Below, piece after piece: positions 27,228-34,901 of a DNA stretch of 64,000 nt. Origin of the DNA: D2472 sp964275585 (lineage in GTDB: Bacteria; Pseudomonadota; Gammaproteobacteria; Magnimaribacterales; D2472); assembly GCA_964275585.1 (NCBI GenBank), contig CAXYCJ010000011.1, positions 1 to 64,000 on the forward strand, written 5' to 3'. Position 1 is the first letter of the stretch, and each line of letters starts with the position of its first letter. The translations under genes and the position numbers were made by a program. The notes beneath the pieces were generated by a model, which did not search any database, was not told where the DNA came from, and saw only the letters and a program-made list of their open reading frames with translations.

Positions 27228-29218
27228 TGAATATAAATTTTAAAAATTTAACAAAAATTTTCTTAGCCCTAATTACCTTTTTGATTATTATCTTTTATAT
27301 TTTTGCAAAGGGCATAAATATAGTCATCTTGCCAAATAAAGCTTCTGTAAATGCCAACTTAACAATAGAAGAAGGAATTGGTTTCAAACTTTCAAATAGG
27401 TTCATTTTCTTCCCCGGCAATAAGAAAGTTTTAATAGAGTCGCCAGGCTTCTATGATCAACAATTAGCCTTTTCTGTAGATGCATCGAGTGATACCTACA
27501 CAGTTGAATTAAGTAAGCTGCCTGGAAAAATTACATTCAATTTAATACCTATAATTGATTCTGATATTTATATTGATGAGAAGTTAGTAACATCTCAATC
27601 AAGCTTATATTTAATTGATGCGGGGCAGCATTCACTAGAAATAAAAAATCCTTTATACATCACCCATAAATCTGAAATATCAATTCTTGGGATGAATGAA
27701 GAGGAAGACTTATTTATTGAACTTATACCTAATTGGGCAGCAGTTGAGTTTAATTCTTTTCCTGGTGGAGCTGGGGTATACCTCTCAGATCATTATTTAG
27801 GAGACACGCCGCTAAAGAAAAATATCGTTGCAGGACTCCATGAAATTATTTATAAGAAAAATGGTTACGTTGATTTAATTACCATAGAAGAAATAGTGAC
27901 AGGAATCTCTAGGGTTATAGATACAGTAAATCTTTCTCTGTTACCGGCAATGTTATCGATAGACTCAGATCCTACTAAAGCAAGGGTTCTAATCAATAAT
28001 AGTTTTGCTGGACTTACACCCATTAACAGTAAGTTAGCTCCCAATAAAAAAAATATCATATCCGTTGAATTAGATGGATATAAAAAAGCCCAGAAATCAA
28101 TTATTCTCGAATCAAATAATAATTCCACTCTTCAATTTAATCTAGAACCAGTGCTTGGAAAAATTTCAATAGATTCAAACCTCCCAGCTGATATATATGT
28201 TGATGGTGATTTCCTTCAGGTCACTCCATATCACGGGACTTTGCATGCTATTAAACAAGAAATAAGCATACAAAAACAAGGCTATCGAACTTACATAAAT
28301 ACAATAAAACCGACTATAGAATTTGAAACAACAATTTCTGCATTTTTAATTACCGAAGAAAAAGCTCGTCTTAAGGAATCTCCTGATAAATATACGACAA
28401 AAGGAAAAAATCAAATGGTCTTACTGGAACCAGGATTGATTGAGATGGGCGCAAGAAGAAGCCAGATAGGACAAAGAGCAAATGAAACAATTCGCAGGGT
28501 TAACTTAACCAAGCCTTTTTATCTATCTATCCATGAGGTTACAAACTCTCAATTTTCTTTGTATACACAAAAGTACTCAATGAATAATGGAGTAACTACA
28601 GAGAACCTACCGGTGGTTAATATTTCTTGGAATGATGCCGCTTTATATTGTAACTGGTTAAGTCAAAAAGAAGGATTAAGTAATTTCTACCAAGTGACTA
28701 ACACCAAAGTTACAGGATTTAATATAGCTTCAGAGGGTTATAGGATGCCCACAGAAGCAGAATGGTCGTGGGCAGCAAGAAGCATAAAATCAAAACAAGG
28801 CAAGTACCTGGTTTTTCCTTGGGGTGACAGTATGCCGGTTCCTGATGGCGCAGGGAATTTTGCAGACGAGAGTGCTAAAGGTACATCTCAATCTTATATT
28901 CCTAATTACTCGGATGGATTTTCCGCTCTAGCTTCAGTAGGCAGCTTTAATCCAAATGATAAGGGTATATATGACTTAGGAGGCAATGTCAGTGAGTATG
29001 TTAATGACTTTTATTCAATTATGATTGATTCTAAAGTAACCTATACAGACTTAATTGGTCCATTGAAAGGAAGAGGTCATGTTGCCAAAGGTTCAAATTG
29101 GAAGTCTTCTAGTGTAACTGAATTAAGATATTCTTATCGAGACGAGTCTTCTGTAGGAGATGATGCGACAGGTTTTAGGATAGCAAGATGGTTAATTGGA
29201 AAGGATAATGAAAGTTAG
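27227..29218 (+). CDS. PEGA-repeat protein with C-terminal FGE/sulfatase-modifying-factor fold
   Basis: 663 residues with an N-terminal membrane anchor (about 9-27). PEGA domains follow, three of them clear: near 171 (AAVEFNSFPGGAGVYL), 241 (AMLSIDSDPTKARVLINN) and 310 (LGKISIDSNLPADIYVDG). An FGE-like domain runs from about 396 to the end: LLEPGLIEMGARRS, FYLSIHEVTNSQFSLY, PVVNISWNDAALYCNWLS, GYRMPTEAEWSWAARS, GIYDLGGNVSEYVNDFY and GFRIAR. The pair of cysteines that true formylglycine-generating enzymes carry near the end is missing (the region reads ELRYSYRDES), so sulfatase activation is unlikely; a binding or structural role, as for the FGE-fold protein GldK of type IX secretion, fits better. 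Overlaps both neighbours. Confidence 0.82.
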   Translation: MNINFKNLTKIFLALITFLIIIFYIFAKGINIVILPNKASVNANLTIEEGIGFKLSNRFIFFPGNKKVLIESPGFYDQQLAFSVDASSDTYTVELSKLPGKITFNLIPIIDSDIYIDEKLVTSQSSLYLIDAGQHSLEIKNPLYITHKSEISILGMNEEEDLFIELIPNWAAVEFNSFPGGAGVYLSDHYLGDTPLKKNIVAGLHEIIYKKNGYVDLITIEEIVTGISRVIDTVNLSLLPAMLSIDSDPTKARVLINNSFAGLTPINSKLAPNKKNIISVELDGYKKAQKSIILESNNNSTLQFNLEPVLGKISIDSNLPADIYVDGDFLQVTPYHGTLHAIKQEISIQKQGYRTYINTIKPTIEFETTISAFLITEEKARLKESPDKYTTKGKNQMVLLEPGLIEMGARRSQIGQRANETIRRVNLTKPFYLSIHEVTNSQFSLYTQKYSMNNGVTTENLPVVNISWNDAALYCNWLSQKEGLSNFYQVTNTKVTGFNIASEGYRMPTEAEWSWAARSIKSKQGKYLVFPWGDSMPVPDGAGNFADESAKGTSQSYIPNYSDGFSALASVGSFNPNDKGIYDLGGNVSEYVNDFYSIMIDSKVTYTDLIGPLKGRGHVAKGSNWKSSSVTELRYSYRDESSVGDDATGFRIARWLIGKDNES

Positions 29219-29351
29219 TAAGAAAATATTATTGTTATTGATAGTAATATTCACTGCATTGTTTGTAATAGCAGAAATTGAAACAAATAATGCTTCACCA
29301 GTAATTGAAGTCCCCCCAAGCGGTGATGAAGATTTCCCAACAAATATATAG
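29208..29351 (+). CDS. 47-residue membrane or signal-anchored peptide
   Basis: Too short for usual callers. ATG 29208 overlaps the preceding gene by 11 bases and TAG 29349-29351 stands 8 bases before the proton-channel gene. The peptide has a basic start (MKVSKKI), a 16-residue hydrophobic span (LLLLIVIFTALFVIAE) and an acidic, Pro-rich tail (SPVIEVPPSGDEDFP). Overlap and tight spacing inside the operon support it as real. It resembles the small accessory subunits found with some membrane motors, but I do not recognise it. Confidence 0.55.
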   Translation: MKVSKKILLLLIVIFTALFVIAEIETNNASPVIEVPPSGDEDFPTNI

Positions 29352-29359
29352 GATTTATA

Positions 29360-30139
29360 ATGAATAAGATAATTAAACAAGCAGATTTTCCAAAAGACTT
29401 TTTATTTCAAATAGTCTCTCTCTTTATCTCAATTATCGTTGTTCATACAATTTACTTATTATTTATTGACCCATCAGCCGCTATGCAAGTTGCTCTGGCT
29501 GATAGCGAAAACAGAGCTCCTGATCGAACTCTCTCAATAATTCTAAAAGATTTTGAACAGGAAACTTGCATCATGCTGGCTCTTTGGGCTTTATCAATTA
29601 TCTACATTAAGTGGAAGGGTGCAAAAGAACAAACGGCACTCCTATCCTCAAATATTTTAAATGTTGAGCCAAATGATTATGTAACATCAGAGAATATAGC
29701 TCTGCTCCAACCAGATTTAGAATTACATGATAAAGGTTTAATCGTCAACGCTCTTCTTGCTGGCATGCATAGTTTTCAAATCTCTAAAAATGTTCAGGAA
29801 GCTTCTTCATCAGCGCATATGGTATGCGATCAAGAGGCTGATAGGATGGAGTCTGAACTTTCAATGATTAGATATATAATTTGGGCAATACCTTCAATTG
29901 GTTTTATAGGCACTGTTCGTGGAATTGGTGAAGCTCTTTCTCAGGCTCATATAGCTGTAGAAGGTGATATTGCAGGAATGACTGCTAGTTTGGGGGTAGC
30001 ATTTAATTCTACTTATGTTGCACTGGTGGTGAGTATTTTCCTGATGTTTTTTTTACATCAACTTCAATTAATGCAAGATCTACTTGTGTTAGATTCACAT
30101 GAATATTGCAATAAGCATTTACTTGGCAAGTTACGATAA
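29360..30139 (+). CDS. MotA/TolQ/ExbB-family proton channel homologue
   Basis: 259 residues. Membrane spans are seen near 16-36 and 72-90, and a characteristic pair at about 170-195 and 212-238. That pair reads IIWAIPSIGFIGTVRGIGEA and TASLGVAFNSTYVALVVSI, the MotA/TolQ/ExbB core with its conserved Pro, Gly and Thr. A cytoplasmic loop of about 80 residues lies between helices 2 and 3. It differs from the exbB at 9479 and has no ExbD next to it; instead two VWA proteins with a membrane Asp follow directly. By analogy it should be the proton-conducting stator of this system. Confidence 0.8.
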   Translation: MNKIIKQADFPKDFLFQIVSLFISIIVVHTIYLLFIDPSAAMQVALADSENRAPDRTLSIILKDFEQETCIMLALWALSIIYIKWKGAKEQTALLSSNILNVEPNDYVTSENIALLQPDLELHDKGLIVNALLAGMHSFQISKNVQEASSSAHMVCDQEADRMESELSMIRYIIWAIPSIGFIGTVRGIGEALSQAHIAVEGDIAGMTASLGVAFNSTYVALVVSIFLMFFLHQLQLMQDLLVLDSHEYCNKHLLGKLR

Positions 30140-30152
30140 TTCTTAAAGATTA

Positions 30153-31229
30153 ATGCGCAGGAAGAATTCTAGCTCAAGGTCTTTCAGTCCTTTTAACTTA
30201 TCATTTCTTGATATTATGTCCTGCGGGCTAGGTGCTGTAATATTAATTTTTTTAATCCTAAAGCATGGAGACATAATTTCTCCAGATCAAACTAAGCTTT
30301 TAGAAAAAAATATCTACGACATAGAAAGTTCTATAGCAAAAACCTCAACTGACATTGACTCTAAGCAAGGCTCTATTGCAATACTTCAATCTAAGATACT
30401 TCAACAAAATGAAACTATAGATGATGCTCTTAATATATTAGATGCTAAAAAAACATTAAAAAACTCTCTGATTGAGGAAAATAAAAAAATACAGCAAAAC
30501 TCAAACAAAATAGAAAATTTCCTACCAGACATTATAAGTAAATCTGGAGACGGAGAAAGGCAATATCTTACTGGTCTAAAAATAGAGGGTAAAAGAATTG
30601 TTTATTTGCTTGATACTTCGGCAAGCATGCTTGATGAAAATGTTCAAAAAATATTTCGACTTTCATTCATGAGTGATCAGCAAAAAAATAGCTCACATAA
30701 ATGGAAGAGAGCTAAAAGTATTTTAACTTGGTTGGTGGCAAGACTTCCCCAGGACAGTCAATTTACAATTTTAACATTTAATGAAGTTGTAACATTCCAT
30801 TCTTTAGAAACATGGGCAGATGCTGGAAATCCTTCAGATGTTTCTAATGCTTTAGATAGCGCACTTCAAGAAATACCACAAAATGGAACAAACCTAGAAA
30901 AAGCACTTATAGCTATTAAGAGAATGAACCCACCCCCTGATGGTGTGTACATTATTACTGATGGGCTTCCGACTATTGGAGAGCCGCTTAGTAAGTTGAG
31001 CACAGCTCTAAAGACAAGAGACTGTCTAAAGCCTAGAGGGAGAATTACTTCTCAGTGTAGACATGTTATTTTTGAAAAGGCTAAGGAGAAATATCTCAAT
31101 GGAAAAATTATAAAGACATCCACTATATTACTTCCACTTCAAGGCGATCAAAGAGCTGCTTCTGATTACTGGAATCTTGCATTGCAGTCTGGAGGTATGA
31201 CAATTAGCCCTTCAAGAGATTGGCCTTGA
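30153..31229 (+). CDS. Membrane-anchored von Willebrand A protein 1
   Basis: 358 residues. A basic N-terminus is followed by the span FNLSFLDIMSCGLGAVILIF with Asp20 at its start, then a predicted coiled coil (about 45-120). A VWA domain follows from about 145, whose MIDAS motif D154-T-S156-A-S158 is intact; Thr in NGTNLEKAL and Asp in IITDGLPTIG complete the metal site. The layout span, coiled coil, periplasmic domain mirrors MotB/ExbD partners, with VWA in place of the usual peptidoglycan- or TonB-binding part. VWA domains bind protein partners through a metal ion. It ends in TGATG overlap with its paralogue. Confidence 0.8.
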   Translation: MRRKNSSSRSFSPFNLSFLDIMSCGLGAVILIFLILKHGDIISPDQTKLLEKNIYDIESSIAKTSTDIDSKQGSIAILQSKILQQNETIDDALNILDAKKTLKNSLIEENKKIQQNSNKIENFLPDIISKSGDGERQYLTGLKIEGKRIVYLLDTSASMLDENVQKIFRLSFMSDQQKNSSHKWKRAKSILTWLVARLPQDSQFTILTFNEVVTFHSLETWADAGNPSDVSNALDSALQEIPQNGTNLEKALIAIKRMNPPPDGVYIITDGLPTIGEPLSKLSTALKTRDCLKPRGRITSQCRHVIFEKAKEKYLNGKIIKTSTILLPLQGDQRAASDYWNLALQSGGMTISPSRDWP

Positions 31230-32248
31230 TGAGCAGACAAAAGAGAAGAGGAGCCGATATATTTAGCTTATCTTTTCTAGATATTATTGCTTGTGGATTT
31301 GGGGCAATTGTTTTACTTCTATTGATTGTGAAACCAAATGATCCAAATACTAATGCATTAGTTAATAATACCTCTATAAATAATTTATTTACCCTTCAAG
31401 ATAAAAAGAAACTTTTAGATGAGGAAGTTGCTGAGCTAACTCTAATAATCAATAATTTAGAAGAATCACTCACTCTTAAAATAGATCAAGAGATTGACAT
31501 TCTTGAAGAAATTAAATCTGTAGAGAAGCAGAAATCAATAGTGGCCTCTATTCAAGAGCAGCTAAATATTGCGCAACAAACCCTAACAGATGAAATGAAT
31601 AGAATAATCGAAGGCAATGATAGAGATGATGAGGTGGGTGGTATACCAGTTGATAGTGAATATATTATCTTTGTTATTGATAACTCCGGCAGCATGGAGT
31701 CTCCTTGGAGATATGTTATCAATGAAATGAAGAATATTATGGATATACACCCTACAATCAAAGGAATTCAAGTAATGAATGATCAAGGGTATTATCTTAT
31801 GAAGAGCAGGGCAGGAAAAGGTCAGTGGATACCGGATACATTGTCAACCAGAAATGGTATTTTAGAATTACTTCAAAATCGAAGTAGCTGGAGAGATCGA
31901 TCTATGAGCAACCCTGTAAAAGGTATAACCACTGCAATAAAAAATCATTATATCGAAGGAAGAAAAATAAGTATTTATTTGCTTGGGGATGACTTGATGT
32001 CATCAAGCGTTGATCTTACTATCAATCAAATTGATAAAATTAATACCGATCAATTCTCTGGTAAAAGGAAGGCTAGAATTCATGGCATTGTTTTTGCGGG
32101 TCAGGCCCATGCCAATTTAATCACTTATCCAAATTTTATTAGACAGCTCACACTAAGAAATGAAGGCACGGCTCTTTTTATACCTATAGACAATCATGGC
32201 GGATGGAAGGACTGCTCTGCAGGTAATTGTGGTTGGGTAAGTGATTGA
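31229..32248 (+). CDS. Membrane-anchored von Willebrand A protein 2
   Basis: 339 residues from ATG 31229, which overlaps the previous stop (TGATG); TTG 31220 is in frame but less likely. The N-terminus repeats the motif of its neighbour: IFSLSFLDIIACGFGAIVLL with Asp18. A coiled coil follows, then a VWA domain with MIDAS D151-N-S153-G-S155-M. The two proteins are diverged paralogues outside that shared span and metal site. The last residues are Cys-rich (DCSAGNCGWVSD). It is the last gene of the system, and trmA converges 18 bases later. Confidence 0.8.
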   Translation: MSRQKRRGADIFSLSFLDIIACGFGAIVLLLLIVKPNDPNTNALVNNTSINNLFTLQDKKKLLDEEVAELTLIINNLEESLTLKIDQEIDILEEIKSVEKQKSIVASIQEQLNIAQQTLTDEMNRIIEGNDRDDEVGGIPVDSEYIIFVIDNSGSMESPWRYVINEMKNIMDIHPTIKGIQVMNDQGYYLMKSRAGKGQWIPDTLSTRNGILELLQNRSSWRDRSMSNPVKGITTAIKNHYIEGRKISIYLLGDDLMSSSVDLTINQIDKINTDQFSGKRKARIHGIVFAGQAHANLITYPNFIRQLTLRNEGTALFIPIDNHGGWKDCSAGNCGWVSD

Positions 32249-32265
32249 TAAAATTCATTAAAAAT

Positions 32266-33273
32266 TTATTTTATTAAGGCAATAATCTCAAGATGCTGTG
32301 TATTGGCAAACTGATCAAATATAGCTATTGATTTAATCTCTCTATTTAACTCTTTTAGGTCTCTTATAAAGGTATCTGGATTGCACGATATATAGATCAT
32401 GTTTTTAAATTGTGCTGACAAGTTAATAGTTTCCTCACTGAGGCCAGCTCTCGGGGGATCAACTAAGATGTGGCTGAAATTATAAGAGTCTAGGTCTATA
32501 TTTTCTAACCTGCGAAAAGGTCGATCTTTTGCCAGAGCAGATGCAGTTTCATCACCTGATAAACGACCTATCTTAATATTAGATATAGAGTTTAGTTCTA
32601 TTGATTCCTTAAGAAGTCTTATAGAGTGGCGATTATTTTCTGTAGCAAAAATTTTATTAAATTGTGATGCTAGAGCCAGGGTGAACCCACCGCAACCACA
32701 ATAGAGCTCCAGTAAATCTTTTGGCTCCTCAAGCTGATCTAAAATAAATTTCATCATTAGCGGGTAAAGATAGATGTTAGGCTGAAAGAATACTAAGTCA
32801 TTTTGTAGAATTTTAAAACTTGAGTTATTGATCACGTAAGTTATTTCAAGGTTTTCTCGACCAATCAAAACATTAGTTTTTTTGCTGCGACCGATAATCG
32901 ATATATTTGATAGAGCATTCTGAATTTTCTTTGCTTCGGCTATCCATTCGTCGTCCAATTGCCTGTGGTAAATCAAAGACGCTAGAACGTTTGTGCCTGA
33001 TGTTCTAAAATTTACTTGGAATAATTTTTGCTTAATTATGTCGTTAGAACGTATAAGAAGAAGCAGTTCGTTCATGACTTTCTGAATACTTAGGTGTGTA
33101 ATATCGTAGCTATTCATAAAGACTTTCCTACCATCCCTTATCATTGTGTAAGAATCTTTTGAAAAGCCAAACTCACTTCTTGCTCGATAACCAGAGGCAG
33201 GTGAGGTATATATCAAAGGCTTTAAATCTGTATGTTTAACTAGATCTGCACAGAATTGAGAAAACTTATTCAT
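32266..33273 (-). CDS. trmA: tRNA (uracil-54-C5)-methyltransferase
   Basis: Makes ribothymidine at position 54 of tRNA from S-adenosylmethionine. 335 residues, slightly shorter than E. coli TrmA. SAM-binding motif LYCGCGGFTLALA, the VDPPRAGLSEE block, the catalytic cysteine in YISCNPDTFIRDL, and the TrmA-specific start RARSEFGFSKDS are visible; the final Glu is in QHLEIIALIK. Its ATG follows directly on the stop of a small DUF2970 gene (TAAATG), indicating coupled translation. Confidence 0.93.
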   Translation of the reverse strand: MNKFSQFCADLVKHTDLKPLIYTSPASGYRARSEFGFSKDSYTMIRDGRKVFMNSYDITHLSIQKVMNELLLLIRSNDIIKQKLFQVNFRTSGTNVLASLIYHRQLDDEWIAEAKKIQNALSNISIIGRSKKTNVLIGRENLEITYVINNSSFKILQNDLVFFQPNIYLYPLMMKFILDQLEEPKDLLELYCGCGGFTLALASQFNKIFATENNRHSIRLLKESIELNSISNIKIGRLSGDETASALAKDRPFRRLENIDLDSYNFSHILVDPPRAGLSEETINLSAQFKNMIYISCNPDTFIRDLKELNREIKSIAIFDQFANTQHLEIIALIK

Positions 33274-33435
33274 TTATATCAAATTAATAGCGAGTATAAT
33301 AAATAAAATAAACGTTACGTTGAGGCATATAAATAGAATGATAAATTTAGTGACGGTTAACTTGTTTAAGTCAACTTCCAAATCACTAGATTTACGCACA
33401 CCTAATAACGAAGCTAATATTCTTTTGATCCACAT
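33274..33435 (-). CDS. DUF2970-like small membrane protein
   Basis: 53 residues, missed by length filters. It opens MWIKRILASLLGVRKSSDLE, matching the DUF2970 start (K-x-x-L-A-S-x-x-G-V-x-x), and ends in one hydrophobic span (FIILFICLNVTFILFIILAI). Stop TAA abuts the trmA ATG. Its start codon at 33435 is only three bases from the oppositely directed nfuA ATG at 33439, so its promoter must lie inside nfuA or it starts further in. Function of the family is unknown. Confidence 0.7.
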   Translation of the reverse strand: MWIKRILASLLGVRKSSDLEVDLNKLTVTKFIILFICLNVTFILFIILAINLI

Positions 33436-33438
33436 AAT

Positions 33439-34041
33439 ATGAAAAGTCAGATTATCACAATAACAAATACTGCTGAGGATTATCTATCAAACCTCATAGC
33501 TGAAAAAAATGAACCCGGTACAGCCGTTAGAGTTTTTATTTCTGATCCAGGTACACCTAATGCAGAAACCTGTTTGGCTTATTGCAAACCTGATGAAGTT
33601 GTTCCTTCAGATGTATTAATTTCAATGCCCAAACTCTCTGTTTATGTTGAAGAACGCAGTATCCCATTCCTTGAAGACGCAGAAGTAAACTATGATATTG
33701 ATAATTTTGGTGGTCAATTAACCATTAAAGCACCCAATGCCCGTTTGCCTAATGTTTCCGATGACAGCCCGCTTGAAGATAGAGTCAACTACATTATCTA
33801 CAATGAAATTAATCCCATGCTTGAATCTCATGGTGGTGTTGTTAGCTTATCTGAGATAACCGAAGACATGTTTGCAATTCTTCAATTTGGTGGAGGATGC
33901 CAAGGTTGTGGGATGGTTGATGTAACCCTGAAGGATGGTATTGAAAAAACATTGCTTGAAAAGCTCCCAGAGCTCTCTGGCGTTAAAGATATGACAGATC
34001 ACTCAATGGATGAAAATGCTTTTTACAAAGACGAATCGTAA
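33439..34041 (+). CDS. nfuA: Fe-S biogenesis protein NfuA
   Basis: Carrier that passes 4Fe-4S clusters to target enzymes. 200 residues: a degenerate A-type N-domain (RVFISDPGTPNAETC) followed by the Nfu domain with the cluster motif GGGCQGCGMVDVTLKDGIE, Cys154 and Cys157. VNYIIYNEINPMLESHGGVV is also typical. No Shine-Dalgarno precedes the ATG. It converges with csiV and overlaps it by 19 bases. Confidence 0.95.
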   Translation: MKSQIITITNTAEDYLSNLIAEKNEPGTAVRVFISDPGTPNAETCLAYCKPDEVVPSDVLISMPKLSVYVEERSIPFLEDAEVNYDIDNFGGQLTIKAPNARLPNVSDDSPLEDRVNYIIYNEINPMLESHGGVVSLSEITEDMFAILQFGGGCQGCGMVDVTLKDGIEKTLLEKLPELSGVKDMTDHSMDENAFYKDES

Positions 34042-34901
34042 ACAGCTACAATAATTCCCATCTTCGGATGATCAAAATAATGTGACTCATTCTTAAAAAT
34101 TCTTCTGTCCTCTTTTAAAATAAACTCAACCATGCCCTTTCGTATTTCCTTTTGATTTGGTTGGTTTGGCTCTTCCAAGATTGGCTCACCTAAATCTATT
34201 CCATACAAGATCTCTGGGTTAAATGAAATGTCATGCATCGTTATATCTTTTGGAATGGACTGTATTAAGGACTCTAACTTAATCCGACTAATCACTTCTG
34301 TGTTTGGATTGCTCTGAAGGTTCCCATTAATATAACCAATCAGGTCAAGATGAAGATATCTGCTCTGATATAACTTAAGAATTAAACCATTTTTATTAAA
34401 TTGTTCGTGAATATAGGGCGCCTCAGCCATTGAAAGAGCAGGTTGTAACCATGAGACTTTATGCAAAATTTTATATTCTTTTCTTCTCTTAAGTCTTGAA
34501 TGAATATTTGAGAGTTGATTTAGCTCTGAGTTCATAACGAACCACTTATCTCGTTTCATTTGTATAATTGGATGAGGCTTGTTAATGATTGTATCGACTG
34601 ATGGTTTCTTATTTACTTCAACTTGAGTATCTATGGGTTTAAAAACATCTATTTGATCAAATGCAAATGATTTATCTATAGCATCAGTATTAAGGGTGAG
34701 CTGTTCCTCTGTACTCAAAGATATTAAATTTTTACTCGTAATATCAAGTTCAAATGGATTAAGTGCTTCTTCGGTTTCTAGCTCCAATTGCTCAAAAACA
34801 ATGACCTCGATTATATATTCTTTAATTTCTTTGTCTTGGCCATAGGACGTGAGAGGTACTATGAGGTAGAAAATGCAAAGAAATAATTTATGACAGTTCA
34901 T
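34023..34901 (-). CDS. csiV: CsiV-family envelope protein
   Basis: 292 residues from ATG 34901, giving a clean signal peptide (MNCHKLFLCIFYLIVPLTSYG). The mature protein opens YIIEVIVFEQLELETEEALN, the CsiV hallmark, and has the RDKWFVMNSEL and SRYLHLDLIGYIN segments of the family. CsiV in Vibrio is a peptidoglycan-associated regulator of D-amino-acid response; whether that holds here is unknown. Lies downstream of mfd, whose end it overlaps by 14 bases, the usual gammaproteobacterial arrangement. Confidence 0.72.
   Translation of the reverse strand: MNCHKLFLCIFYLIVPLTSYGQDKEIKEYIIEVIVFEQLELETEEALNPFELDITSKNLISLSTEEQLTLNTDAIDKSFAFDQIDVFKPIDTQVEVNKKPSVDTIINKPHPIIQMKRDKWFVMNSELNQLSNIHSRLKRRKEYKILHKVSWLQPALSMAEAPYIHEQFNKNGLILKLYQSRYLHLDLIGYINGNLQSNPNTEVISRIKLESLIQSIPKDITMHDISFNPEILYGIDLGEPILEEPNQPNQKEIRKGMVEFILKEDRRIFKNESHYFDHPKMGIIVAVYDSSL

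Noticed and set aside
28400..29215. Active sulfatase-activating enzyme
   Set aside because: The cysteine pair near the C-terminus is missing and no sulfatase gene is nearby.
29360..32248. Zorya-type anti-phage system (MotA/MotB-like pair with effectors)
   Set aside because: There is no ZorB-like OmpA domain, no helicase or nuclease, and the partners are TPR, PEGA and FGE-fold envelope proteins; VWA proteins occupy the MotB place.
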